Source: Ziziphus jujuba (lineage: Eukaryota; Streptophyta; Magnoliopsida; Rosales; Rhamnaceae). Taken from it: a DNA stretch of 64,000 nucleotides. A program made the position numbers and the translations under genes. The notes beneath the pieces were generated by a model. The model was not told the origin of the DNA, searched no databases, and saw nothing but the letters and a program-made list of their open reading frames with translations. Every line of letters starts with the position of its first letter. Within the stretch, counting starts at the first letter, position 1. Shown here piece after piece: positions 46,425 through 58,091 of this stretch. The stretch covers positions 9,299,001-9,363,000 of the forward strand of contig NC_083388.1 in assembly GCF_031755915.1 (NCBI RefSeq), in the 5' to 3' direction.

Positions 46425-49400
46425 ATGGCCTCACAATCCTTTGCAACCCCAACACCACCTAAGTTTGAAGGCCAAAACTATTTCATTTGGAGTATAAAAA
46501 TGAAAGCCTACCTTCAAGCCTTTGGTTTATGGGAAGTCATAGAAGAAGGTTATGTAGTGGAAGAGTTGAGAGCTAATGCAACCCAAGCATAAAGAAATGC
46601 ACATGAGGCCGAAGTTGCCAAGGGGTTGAAGGCCCTCACTGGCTTGCACTCCTCCGTGAGTGATTTCATTTTTACAAGGATAATTTCATGCACAAGTGCT
46701 AGAGAGGTTTGGATAAAGCTTCAAGAGGAGTTCCATGGAAATACTAGAACTCGGCAAATGCAAGTTTTAAACCTAATAAGAGAGTTTGAGACCTTGAAGA
46801 TGAAGGAGAATGAGCTTGTCAAGGATTTCACGGAAAGGATGCTCAAAGTGGTAAATTAAATTCGGGTCCTTGGTGAGCAATTGACTGATCAAAGGGTAGT
46901 AGAGAAAGTATTGGTGAGCTTACCCGAAAGGTTTGAAGCTAAGATTTCCTCCTTTGAAGAATCTAGAAATCTTAGTGAAATAACCTTGAGTGAGCTCATC
47001 ATTGCTCTTCAAGCAACCGAACAAAGGAGAGCCATTAGAAAGGAGGAGACCATAGAGAGTGCATTCTATGGTGGCCACAGCAACAAAAAGAAGAATAAAG
47101 GAAGGAAGAGCAACAACACCAACCAAACTGGTTTTACAACCAACAACAACACAAACAACAACAAAAGTGGATGGAATCAACAATAACAACAACAAAGCCA
47201 TCAAAACCGAGGAGGGCATCCACCTTGCCTTCATTACAAGAAGCTTGGACATCCACCATCCAAGTGTTTTTGGAGGCCGGATGCATCTTGTGAAAGATGT
47301 GGAGGAAAAGGCCACATTGCCAAAGTATGCAAGCAAAGGAGACAACAAGCCAATGTGGTTAATGAAGAAGCCGAGAACCTATTTGTGGCCACATGCCTTA
47401 AGGCCACAAGTAGTGGTCTCGGTTGGCTTGTAAATAGTGGTTGCTCACACCACATGACTTTCCAAAAGGATGGTTTTATGGAGCTTGACCGAAACTACAA
47501 AACCAAAGTGAAGATTGGTGATGGCCGGTTCATGGAAGTAGAAGGCAAAGGAGATGTGTGCTTGAACACCAAGGAAGGTACCAAAATTATAAAAGATGTG
47601 CTATATGTTCCTAGTTTGTGTGAAAACTTGCTTAGTGTAGCACAATTGGTAGAAAGAGGCTTTGCTTTAAATTTTGCAAAAGATGGATGTATTATATATG
47701 ATGCTTATGGTAATGAGCTGTTTAAGGTACCATTGAAGGACAAAAGCTATAGATTGGACCTAGTTAAGAATGAACAACCCTTAAAAACCAAAGTGGAGTC
47801 CATTTATCAACTTTGGCATAAAAGGCTTGGGTATTCTAGCTATGGTGCCATGAAAAACACCAATGCCATTGTGAAGGACATGCCAAATGTGATGTATGCC
47901 AACTAGGAAAATCCACACGGCTTCCATTCCCTAAAGCCGGTTCATGGAGAGCTAAGGAGAAGCTTGAGCTAGTCCATTCGGATGTTTGTGGACCGATGAG
48001 TTTGTCATCAATTGGAGGTTGTAAGTACTTCCTAAGCTTCATTGATGATTACTCAAGGATGTGTTGGGTATATTTTCTAACAACCAAGTCATAAGTGCTT
48101 GAGAAGTTTGTGGAATTCAAGAAGATGGTGGAAACCCAAAGCAATGCAAAGATGAAGTGCTTGAGAACCGACAATGGTGGAGAATATACAAGCTTGGCTA
48201 TGGAGGATTTTTGCAAAGAAAATGGAATGGTGCATCAATTCACAACACCATACATACCACAACAAAATGGTGTTTGTGAGAGGAAAAACAGGACCTTGAT
48301 GGAGATGGTAAGGTGCATGATACATGAGAAGAACATGCCAAAGAAGTTTTGGGCCGAAGCCATATACACAGCTAGCTACATCCAAAACCGAGCATACACC
48401 AAAGCCAATGAGTCCAAGACACCTTATGAGATATGGTATGGAGAAAAACCATCTTTGGACAACATAAAAATCTTTGGAAGTGTTTGTTTTCTCCATGTTC
48501 ATCCACACATGAGAGACAAGCTTGACAAAAGGGCAAATGTGGGCATCTTGGTCGGCTTTAATGAGGTTACCAAAGGTTTTAGGGTTTTCAAATTGGAAAC
48601 TAAGCAACTTGTGGTAACAAGGGATGTGAGGATTGATGAAGATGCTGTTTGGGATTGGACAAAGGAGGAGCTTCTTGTCCATGAAGATAATGCTCGGTTG
48701 GATGATGAAGAAGAAGAAACCAATGACAATGACAATGAAAAAAATGAAGATGATGAGGAGGATGCACTTGAGACCATTGGAGCCGAATTGGAGATTGGAG
48801 ATGGTGTTAGAGGAGAAAGGTCATTGTCCAAAATATATGAAAGGTGCAATGTTGCCTTGAGTGATCCTATCAATGCTCAAGAAGCTATGCAAAAGAAAGA
48901 GTGGATGGAAGCCATGCAAACCGAAATGGATATGATAGAAAAGAATGAAACTTGGTCTTTGGTTTCTAAACCTAAAAACAAGAAACCAAATGGTGTAAAG
49001 TGGATCTTTAGGACCAAGTTCAACCCGGATGAAACAATATGCAAGCACAAGGCAAAACTTGTGGCAAAAGGCTATGCACAACAAGCGGGTGTAGATTATG
49101 GAGAGACGTTTGCACCGATTGCAAGAATGGAGACCATAAGGCTCATCCTATCCAACTCGGCCTCAATGTCATGGAAGGTGTACCACCTTGATGTAAAGTC
49201 GGCTTTCTTGAATGGTGTGCTTCAAGAGGAGGTTTATGTCAAGCAACCCGAGGGCTTTATTGTTCAAGGACATGAGGACAAAGTCTACCATCTACACAAG
49301 GCACTTTACGGGTTAAAGCAAGCACCTAGGGTTTGGTATGGCAAGATTGATGGTTACTTGATCTACCAAGGCTTTAGGAGTAGTTCAAATGAGCCAACAC

Positions 49401-50370
49401 TATACATAAGGAATGAAGAAGGCATGATTGTTATCTCACTCTATGTGGATGATTTGTTGGTCACGGGTGAAAATGAAAAGAATGTGGAAGCTCAAGCCTT
49501 GGTGAAATGAATTACTTCCTTGGAGTGGAAGTGATGCAATGCTCTAGGGGTATCTTCATATCTCAAGAGAAATACATCAAAGATCTTTTGAAAAAGTTCA
49601 ACTTTGATGAATGCAAGCCAATGTCAACACCAATGAGCCAAGGAGACAAATACAAGAAGGAGGATGGCACACCAAAGGTAAACCCGACCCTATATAGAAG
49701 CATGATAGGAAGTTTTCTCTATGTATGTTCATCAAGACCGGATATTATGCATGCCACATGTGTTTTGTCTAGATATATGCAAGCACCATCCCAAAATCAT
49801 TTTGTAGGTGCCAAAAAAATTCTTAGATACTTAAAAGGAATACAAGACTTTGGAGTTTGGTATGATAGGTAAGATGTGATGAGATTAATGGCCTACTCGG
49901 ATAGTGATTGGGCTGGATGCTTGGATGATATGAAGAGCACTTCGGGGTATCTTTTCTCACTTAGTAGTGGACCATTCTCATGGAATGCAAAGAAGCAAAC
50001 AACAACCGCTCAAAGCACCGCCGAAGCCGAGTACATTGCTTGCTTTTCATGTGCAAATCAATATATTTGGTTTAGGAAATTATTGGAGGACCTTGGTTAT
50101 CCTCAAGAGGGTTCAACCATCATCAAATGTGACAACACTTCAGCCATATCAATAGCCAAGAATCCCGTTCAACATGGAAGGACAAAATACATACCGATGA
50201 AGTATCACTCTTTGAGGGAGTTTGAAGAAAATGGAGAAGTAAGCTTGGAATATATCAAGACCGAAGATAACCTTGCAGATTTCTTCACCAAGTCACTTCC
50301 AAAAGCAAGATTTGAGACCTTGAGGAAGCTTCTAAATATTACAAGCAAGAACACCAAGGAGGAGTGTTGA
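46425..50370 (+). pseudogene. Element B gag-pol polyprotein, degraded
   Basis: Starts at ATG 46425 (MASQSFATPTPPKFEGQNYF). Gag (UBN2-type) runs to about 47190 and a CCHC knuckle CERCGGKGHIAKVC follows near 47300. The protease motif reads WLVNSGCSHHMT, with Asn at the catalytic Asp position. A GAG-pre-integrase segment is followed by the integrase core (HSDVCGP, TDNGGEYTS, QQNGVCERKNR), a reverse transcriptase with YVDDLLVTG near 49450, and RNase H (DSDWAGC, AEAEYIA, CDNTSAI) ending CNxT-type at 50370. Premature stops lie at 46590, 46857, 47184, 48092 and 49870; a frameshift lies near 47890 and a deletion near 49505. The terminal TGA overlaps the first bases of the 3' LTR. Confidence 0.93.
50351..50364 (+). 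other. Polypurine tract of element B
   Basis: acCAAGGAGGAG immediately before the 3' LTR, the expected plus-strand primer position. Confidence 0.8.
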
Positions 50371-51391
50371 AATGTGGTGATCTTATTACAATGTGCAAGG
50401 TAGTTCGGTTACACTTGCACTCTTTGTTTTGTAACATCAAAGACCAAACATTATTTATGTTTATACATTTTATTTTATCTTGTAATGTTTAAGAACAATA
50501 TCCTTTTTGTAATGCCCTAAGCTCATTAACTAAAGATTATGGCCTTTTTGTCTAGTTGCTGGAATTGTATTTCCAGCAACATAAGTCCACTTCCTTGGAT
50601 TCCGTTTGAAGAAGGTTTGGGATTTGGATCTGAATTTTGGATATAATAAGCTAGAAATGCAGAGGAAGCAGCATAAAAAAAAATGGCCCAATTTGGAGCT
50701 GGGAAAGCTGAGTTAAGCGCTAAACAATCTGACCCTTATGCAGTTTTGTTGCCCAAAAAACTGAGCAAAACTGCCTCGGGTTTGATTATTTTTGAATGGG
50801 AAAATGGCTTTGTTTTATCTGTTTTTTGGCTAGAACATAGTTTAATATTCAAAAAGGCTTCCCTCCAATTTTCAAGTCAAATGGAGTTGGTTTTCAAATT
50901 CAAATGCCTTAGACAAGCCGAACTACCCATTAAAGAAGGTTTCTTGCATGCCAAGCACATTGATTAGAGTTAGTTGAGGTAGTTTGGCTTGGTTGGTTAC
51001 TTTTAATGCTTTTGTATTTATTGCTCAATATGGCAGCATGTCTTATTGCCTTTTTGATGTATTTAAAAGTATGAAAATTGTAATGAAAACAAGTGGAAGT
51101 AATATTCAAAAAAACAAATTTTGAAAAATAACAATTTCGGCTCTCTCTCTCTCTCTCTCTCTCAACTACTACATTTGTTTTCTTTTTCTTCCCAAAAGCT
51201 AAAAACCTTCTCAAGAACCCCAAACCGCCATTAAAACCACAAAAAAAAAAAAAAAAAAAACCTTAACAAACCCAAAAAAAAAAAAAAAAAAAAAATCAAG
51301 AACCAAGAACCAACAACAATCATTCTTGACTAACACCTTGAATGATTGTGCTCTAGGGAACAACAACATAAACCTACACCAAATTCCATCA
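50365..51391 (+). repeat. 3' LTR of element B
   Basis: 1027 bases, TGTTGAAATG to CCATCA, followed by the TCTAT duplication at 51392-51396. Poly-A and CT runs at the same places as in the 5' LTR. Confidence 0.92.
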
Positions 51392-51396
51392 TCTAT
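51392..51396 (+). repeat. Right target-site duplication of element B
   Basis: TCTAT, identical to 45171-45175. Confidence 0.9.
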
Positions 51397-54300
51397 CAAG
51401 TGATGCTACCCAAGAATTTTTGTGTTTCACCTAGGATTTTTGTTTCTCATTTAAATAAAGCTCCAGATTCTCTACCATGTTTTAATTCTAAATTTCCATT
51501 GCATAAATTGTGGTATTATAGGTTAGGACATCCCAGCTATACTATTTTAAAAAAAGTAGCATCACAGTGCAATTGTTCTTTTTCTATCTCATATTCTTGT
51601 CATTTTTTTGGTACTGCATATCAATTAGGAAAAAATAAACGATTACATTCTCCAGCATTATCTACTACTAGTCATGCATTATTAGATTTAATATTTTCAA
51701 ATGTGTGGGGTCCAGCTCCTTTTGAGTCTCCTTAAGGGTATAAGTACTATTTATTATTTGAGGATAATTATACCCGTTACTCTTGGATTTATCCCATGAA
51801 ACTAAAATCAAAAGTAACAACAATATTTTTGCATTTTAAAAAAATGGTTGAATATTTAACAAATAAAAAAATTAAAATTTTTCAAGCATTTTGGGGTGGT
51901 GAATATCGACCCCTTAAATTAATTCTAAATAATTTTAGTATAATGTTTCAACATCCTTATCCTCATAGTCAAAATCAAAATGGTAAAGTAGAAATAAAAC
52001 ACTGTCATATCACTGAGACTGCTCAGTAGAAAGAAAACACCGTCACATCACTGAGACTGCTCTTACTCTATCGGCCCAAAGTTCAATGCCATTTCACCAA
52101 TGGTGGAATGCTTGCTTTACTATTGCTTTTTTAATTAATAGACTTCCAACTAAAGTGTTAAAATTTCAGTCTCCTTTTCAAAAATTATTCAAAAGAAATT
52201 TTGATTTTTTTTTCTTAAAAAGTTTTGGATGTGAGTGTTTTCCCTTTCTTAGACCATGCAAAAATAAAAAATTTAGTTTTCATTCTGAAAGATGTGTTTT
52301 CATTATAGCTCGTCTCATAAAGGGTATAAATGCTTAAGTCTTGTCACTTGCAAAACTTATATCTATCTGCATGTTGTACTTAATGAACAAAATTATCCTT
52401 TCTCTATCTTAATTGGACCGCCCATCTTTGAAAATATTAAGCTCATTAACTCTTTTTCTGGTTCCTTGTTTTCTCAAATATCTTCTTTGCAGGCCAAACC
52501 ACAATAGATCTAAACTCATCTTGAGCCATCCTTATCAGCTTCATTGAGAAAATCCTCTTCTACTGTGTCCCCTCAAATCATTGATAAGTCACATTCCATT
52601 GCTCATGGGTTCTCTCCACCAGCTGTCGCTCCTCCTCAATCACCACCACCTCAAGATCCAGTTGTGGATCACATGGCATTGATGCCCACTGACTCCATTA
52701 CGCGCACTTTGCGTGCTCTTAGTCAGGCTACTCCCTCCTCTTTGAGGCCTGTTTCTCCCTCTTCAACAGCCCAACATATCCAACCCACCTATGATAGCAC
52801 CTTTAATTCGTCTCCAACACAGCCTATACTTCTAACTCATCCGATGATCACCCGATCAAAAATTGGTATATTCAAGCCCAAAATGTTCTCAGCTGAAATT
52901 AGACCGACCTCCCCTTTGTTTGAGCTTATTGTACCCGCATCTGCCCTTCTTTGTCAACAGTGGAAATCAATCATGGAGGATGAATTTAATGCTTTAAGGA
53001 AAAACAATACATGTTCGTTAGTTCCTCCTCAACCACACCAACGACTTGTTGGCAACAAGTGGATCTTCAAGATCATAGGGTGACCAAATGGCTCTCTATT
53101 GTGTTACAAGGCCCGCGTAGTTGCAAAAGGTTTCCATCAAAAGCCAGGCCTGGACTTCAAGGAAACGTTTAGCCCCGTTGTCAAACCATCCACAATGCGT
53201 GTTGTCCTTTCTCTTGCTGTCTATAGAAATTGAGATGTTCGAAAAATTGACGTCAATGATGCTTTTTTAAATGGAGTTATTGCTAAAGATGTGTATATGC
53301 CACAACCTGAAGGCTTCATTGATCCCTCTCAACCTACTAGAGTGTGCAAACTTCATCGATCTCTGTATGGCCTTCATCAAGCTCCTCGGACTTAGTATGA
53401 TAAGTTAAGGACAACATTATGTATCTGGGGGTTCTATAATTCTAAAATGGATTCATCTCTTTTTATTCTTCGCAAATCTGCCGGTGTGATTTGGGTCTTG
53501 GTATACGTAGATGACATCTTGGTTACCGGCAATAACAAGTCTTTGATTGATGAGTTTATTCACAAATTGAATACTACTTTTTCCTTAAAGGATTTGGGAC
53601 CTTTACATTATTTTTCTAGGCATTGAGGTTTACCGTTCCACACATGGAATGCATCTTTCACAAGCCCTCTATATCAATGAGCTACTTTATCGAAGCCACA
53701 TGCAGGACTATAAGGCATCTCCATCACTTGCCAGCTCCTCTGTCCAGCTAGCTGCTAATGTGGGCAATTCATTTTCTGATGGTTTTCTATATCGAAGCAC
53801 AATTGGTATGCTACAATACCTCACCATAACAAGGGCATAAATTTTCTTTATTGTGAATAAACTTAGTCAATATATGCACCATCCCACAAAACAACATTGG
53901 TCTGCCTGCAAGAGAATTATCTGTTACTTTCAAGAGACCAAGCATTTTGTTATTCTCTTATGACCATCTCGTCACCTCAAACTCACCGATTTCACTGATG
54001 CCAATTGGGCATCCAATGTTGATGATCGTAACTGTACAGGTAGGTATTGTATCTATCTTGGGAATTCCATAGTCTCTTGGTTGTCAAAGAAACAAAATGT
54101 CATTGCTCGATCTAGTACAAAGTCCGAATATTGTGCCATGGCACACGGTGCTTCTGAAATTACTTGGCTGTAACAACTTCTGAAAGAGCTCCGCATCTCC
54201 TCCTCAGATATTCCAATAATATGGTGTGACAATATGGGGGTTGTTCCCCTTGCAGCCAATCCCATTTTTCATCAATGGACAAAGTATATTGAAGTTGACG

Positions 54301-54460
54301 TTCATTTCATCCACGATAGGGTAGTTCAAAGTTCCTTGGACGTCCGTTACATACCCAGTGACGAATAGGTTGCAGACATTCTAACCAAACCGTTGGCTAC
54401 AAGTCGCTTCTAGCAACTTCGAACCAAACTAAATTTTGTCCCTCCCACATTTAGCTTGCA
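51397..54460 (+). pseudogene. Element A integrase, reverse transcriptase and RNase H remains
   Basis: Continues element A after element B. A GAG-pre-integrase segment (HKLWYYRLGHPSYTILKK) is followed by integrase traces (WGGEYRPL, HSQNQNGKVEIKH), a proline/serine-rich linker with HPMITRSK, reverse transcriptase ([51 protein letters not shown]) and RNase H (FTDANWASNVDD, SSTKSEYCAM, WCDNMG, ADILTKPL). There are more than ten stops or frame changes. A 38-bp tandem duplication at 51988-52063 shifts the integrase frame. Confidence 0.88.
51988..52063 (+). repeat. 38-bp tandem duplication within element A integrase
   Basis: Two adjacent copies of a unit containing atcactgagactgctc, with four or so mismatches. 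The length is not a multiple of three, so it breaks the reading frame. Confidence 0.85.
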
Positions 54461-54466
54461 GGGGGA

Positions 54467-54699
54467 TGATAGCTAGCGTGTCCCAAGAGTGTCCCATAAT
54501 AATGTTTTAGATAAGAGTCCCACCAAATAATAGATAACTACTATATCTTGTTGTGCTTAGCTATAAAAGTTATTTAGCTACTATTGATAACTATGCTATG
54601 ATATAGAGATAAAGCTACTGTTGTGTATATATCATGTTCTTTTACAGTGAATAATTCAGAACAGTTTTTATTTTTCTTGATCATACTTTTGTTCTCACA
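54467..54699 (+). repeat. 3' LTR of element A
   Basis: 233 bases, TGATAGC to CTCACA, preceded by a purine tract (gcaggggga) and followed by ctctc. Confidence 0.9.
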
Positions 54700-54704
54700 C
54701 TCTC

Positions 54705-56222
54705 ATAATGAAGCTGTCTATGTTTAATGATCAATAAAAAAACCTAATGATGGAATATTACATAAGTTATGACCAAATTTACATTATGACAAGGGTAATA
54801 ACGGGAAAAGAAAGGGACAATAAGACAAACCCTTGTCACAAATCATGAGGAGAGCTACTAAGCTGACGGGCATAAAAGGAAAAGGTGCAGAGATATTACC
54901 GAGGAAAAGAAAGATCCCAGATGATATTCGAGTAAGTTGTTGGACCAAAATGCAGTAGTTTCATGCAGACAAGAGGCAAGAACAAGAATAAGACACGTGG
55001 AGAAAAAACATGAAGGAAAGGGAGGATAAAAAGGGAAAGGACGGGATCTACTTTTTGGTGCAGACACCTATGAAGCTCTCAAAGGCCTAAATCCAGCCAA
55101 AATTAATTTGAAAGACGTAAACATTATAAGCACTGGTTGGATTGCGTAGTGCGCTATATTTCTTTAAGTTGTACAGAAGTTTTTCTAGTGTACACGCCAG
55201 GTAAGCATACTGAATCTAGTTATGTTCTTTGGGGAATAAAAAAAAAAAAAATGAAAAAAAAAAGAATTGGAAAAGTTATGTTCTTTTAGAGACTTAGGAC
55301 TGCTGCGGGGTTGGATCAACCTTGCTGTTAAAATAATAATTTACAATATCCTCCTTAATTTAACCCAAAAAAAAAAAAAAAAAAGAAACATTTGACTTAG
55401 TAGTCCAAAAATAAAAATAAAAATAAATCGGTTATTTTATTGATTTTTCTTGAATTAATATGGATTGTGGAAATAAACATGTTTTATAAACAATATAAAT
55501 AATTTTTTTTAAACCTGGAGTTGTTGTTCAATAACAATATCTATGTATAATGTATGGTCTAAATATTATGCATTATGTGGATCTTGAATGCGACCAATTT
55601 CTTTCTTCTGGTCTTTTCTTTTCTGTCTATATTTAATGGGAAAAACTCAACTGTTTTTTTTTTTTTTTTTAAATGGGAATAACATGAAAGGTTTTTTTTG
55701 CTTTGTGATGAAAAAAAATGATAATAATTTTTTCTTTTGATAAATTTCATGTGAAGTTAATTGATTTGTTGGACTTTAATAATCATGTGAAAAAATGATG
55801 TATCATTTATTTTAGCCATTAAATTAAAATATATTTGAAAATAATTATTAGGATTAAAAGTTACAAATCCAAAAGACAACAAGAGGATCATGATTCCATG
55901 TAATAGTGGTACCTTTTTTTTCATTTTGTGTTTTAAAAATTTATTTATCATTTGCAGGTCGGGGAATTCAAATTCAAAGATTGTTCTGAAAAAACAAAAA
56001 GGCTTTGCTGCTGAACCATCCTCAAAGTGACTGAGTAGTAGCTATCTCTTTAATGATGATGAATTAAGCTTGTTGCCATAGGAAACTGGACTAGGAAAGA
56101 GTATGTATAGTTAATTTGAAGCCAAAATAAAAGAAGACCTTCGTTTAAGGCTTTATTTATTATGGTGGAAAAGTGGAAGGAAAAAGATGGATAGAAAAGT
56201 GAAAAGAAGGAAAACAAATCGG
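54705..56222. other. Intergenic, no gene recognised
   Basis: Mixed sequence with purine-rich patches near 54790-55050 (aaaagaaaggga, ggaaagggaggat) and A or T runs near 55237, 55366 and 55655. The purine-rich part may be an old repeat. No protein family seen on either strand. Confidence 0.45.
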
Positions 56223-56529
56223 TTGTTTGGTTAGGAAAGAGAAAAGGATAGATAAAAAATAGGAAATGAGTTTTCCATCCAAAACATTCGCTCTACATAG
56301 AAAAGATTATTAGAAGGAAAAAAAAAAAAAAAAATCGGTGAATGAAAAATAGTTAAATTTATCTAAATTTGTTTCATTCTTTCCATTTTTTCACTTCTAT
56401 ACCAATTAATTTTTCATCCTTTATAATATACTAAACACCAGAGGAAAAAATATGAACTTTTCCATCCCTCTAATTTTCCACCTCTTTCATTTTTCGTTCA
56501 TCTTATTTTTCATTCCTCCTATTAAACAA
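56223..56529. mobile_element. Probable terminal-inverted-repeat element (MITE-like), about 310 bp
   Basis: The left end TTGTTTGGTTAGGAAAGAGA resembles the reverse complement of the right end, TTGTTTAATAGGAGGAATGA; purine-rich left and pyrimidine-rich right arms continue inward (ttttccatcc on the left; ccatccctctaattttcc on the right). No coding capacity. The exact ends and target duplication are uncertain. Confidence 0.55.
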
Positions 56530-56841
56530 TGGCTGATTCTTCAATATGATTCAAGCCTTTCCCTTTTCAAATCCAGAAAAATCACAAAGAAACTCCATTG
56601 ATATCCAACAAACATAAAAGCAGAGACAAAACATAATTTATATAAGCTGAGGAAAGGGTACAAAGGGTAGCCATGGATAATTAAACCACAAATCCCAAAT
56701 GAACTCCATAGCTGTCTTATTTTACAGTAAAAGTTTTATTCATAAAGATCACCCAACCAGAGTCACAAATACTCCATGCTAACTTTTGTATTCATTTTTC
56801 TTATTTAAATTGACAATGGTTGCTTTCTCCAGCTTTCATAT

Positions 56842-57550
56842 TCATTTGCCGCATTTGCAGTCAGAGCCACAGCTGCAGTCTGAGCCACAGTTGCAGCCAC
56901 CATTCTCTGCTCCATAGCTCATCTCCGATCCCTCAGAGTGCCTGCATGCAATTGCCGTTTTGTTAATGTTATGGATTAATAAAAACGAAAAACATATAAT
57001 ATATATATAGATATAATTTTTCTCTTGTCCTGTTCGAAAATTATGGACAAAATTTATCTAAAATTCACTCTAATAAGAGGATGAATCTGAACAAATTTTG
57101 TCAAGGATTTTTTAGATAAAAAAAGACTATATAATATATATATAATAAACACGAAAATTTGATGGATATTTGTGATAGTAATATAGATATACACATACAT
57201 CTTGACTGGTGCAACCCCAGCAATGATGGTCTGAGTGGTGGTTTTCTCTGCGAAACCAAGGTCAGGGTACATACCACATCTGCATATATTCACATAAATA
57301 TGAGATTTACATACTACAAGTTGAATAAATTTCAAAGAATATTTGAGGATTTGAGTGAGAAAATTAAGCACATGAAATAATTCTATATATATATAAAAGA
57401 AAAGTAGAGGGCATATTATTGGTTGGTTAGAAAAATAGATGTCAGCTGGGAAGAGAAATTAATAATATTGATGACTGATGAGTACCCGCCACAGCCGCTG
57501 CCACAACTGCAAGCTGAGCCACATCCGCATGTTCCTCCACAGCAAGACAT
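56842..57550 (-). CDS. Metallothionein-like protein type 2
   Basis: Three exons on the minus strand, 57550-57486, 57279-57199 and 56941-56842, GT-AG introns, 81 residues. Metallothioneins bind Cu and Zn through cysteine thiolates and buffer metals and oxidants in the cytosol. The N-terminal domain [20 protein letters not shown] followed by GGC has the type-2 pattern CC-x3-CxC-x3-CxC-x3-C-x2-C. The linker [20 protein letters not shown] is typical. The C-terminal domain reads [17 protein letters not shown], that is CxC-x3-CxC-x3-CxC, instead of the usual CxC-x3-CxC-x2-CxC. A TATA box lies about 105 bases upstream. The paralogue at 62758-63503 has the same exon phases. Confidence 0.93.
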
Positions 57551-57652
57551 TTTTCTTCGATAATATATGCTTTTACGTCTTAAGGAACTTGTATAAATTC
57601 AATTCTATATCTCACTCTTGGACGACTTGTTTGGCTAAGGGAACTTGTACCC

Positions 57653-57662
57653 TCTATTTATA
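57653..57662 (-). promoter_or_regulatory. TATA box of the type-2 metallothionein gene
   Basis: Minus strand TATAAATAGA, about 105 bases before the ATG. The leader downstream (tctcactcttggacg on the plus strand near 57610) is shared with the paralogue, so the proximal promoter was duplicated with the gene. Confidence 0.8.
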
Positions 57663-57669
57663 ATGAAGC

Positions 57670-58051
57670 TGTGGGGTTTATCTACCCTACGCGTGGATGA
57701 TTCCGAGGTGCTATTTTATTTTATTTTTGCTTCAAGGATTCCTAGACTAGATATCTTCTACCAGTCAAAATCACAACGTATATTTCCTAAACAGAAATGC
57801 TAAAATGGATGACAACCATTTATCACCGTTCAATCATCATGATTATTTTATATATATAATTGACCAATCTCATGGCATCGAGAGAAAGAAACTCACAATC
57901 TCCCATCCCCACAATAACAAAATTATATATATTATAACAGATTCACATTATGTCCAATTTATATGTATCATCCTCACAATGCTGTATATATATATATATA
58001 TATAAACTCTTATCTTTGAAGGTATTTTATTTATTCAATATTTTTCCTTCG

Positions 58052-58091
<40 letters not shown>

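Larger units (their letters stand above)
45176..51391 (+). mobile_element. Ty1/copia LTR retrotransposon B (younger, nested in element A)
   Basis: 6.2-kb element with LTRs of 1025 and 1027 bases (45176-46200 and 50365-51391) starting TGTTGAAATG and ending CCATCA, a perfect 5-bp TCTAT duplication, a primer site at 46201 and a purine tract before 50365. Its gag-pol reads almost throughout in order gag, protease, integrase, reverse transcriptase, RNase H (copia order). It is defective: five premature stops, one frameshift and one small deletion. The two LTRs are visibly more alike than those of element A, so it inserted later. Confidence 0.95.
43554..54699 (+). mobile_element. Ty1/copia LTR retrotransposon A (old, defective, interrupted by element B)
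   Basis: Bounded by related LTRs at 43554-43775 and 54467-54699, both starting TGATA and ending CTCACA or TTCACA-type CA. The flanking 5-mers are ctctg (43549-43553) and ctctc (54700-54704), a near-perfect target duplication. A primer site follows the left LTR. The interior has gag, protease, integrase, reverse transcriptase and RNase H remains in copia order, carrying many stops and frameshifts. Element B occupies 45176-51391 inside it. Not competent by itself. Confidence 0.92.

Noticed and set aside
46920..47348. 142-residue antisense open frame in element B gag
   Set aside because: Mirror of the AAC/CAA-rich gag region; no family likeness.
48089..48682. 197-residue open frame antisense to element B
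   Set aside because: It overlaps the integrase/RT region on the opposite strand; the coding signatures are all on the plus strand.
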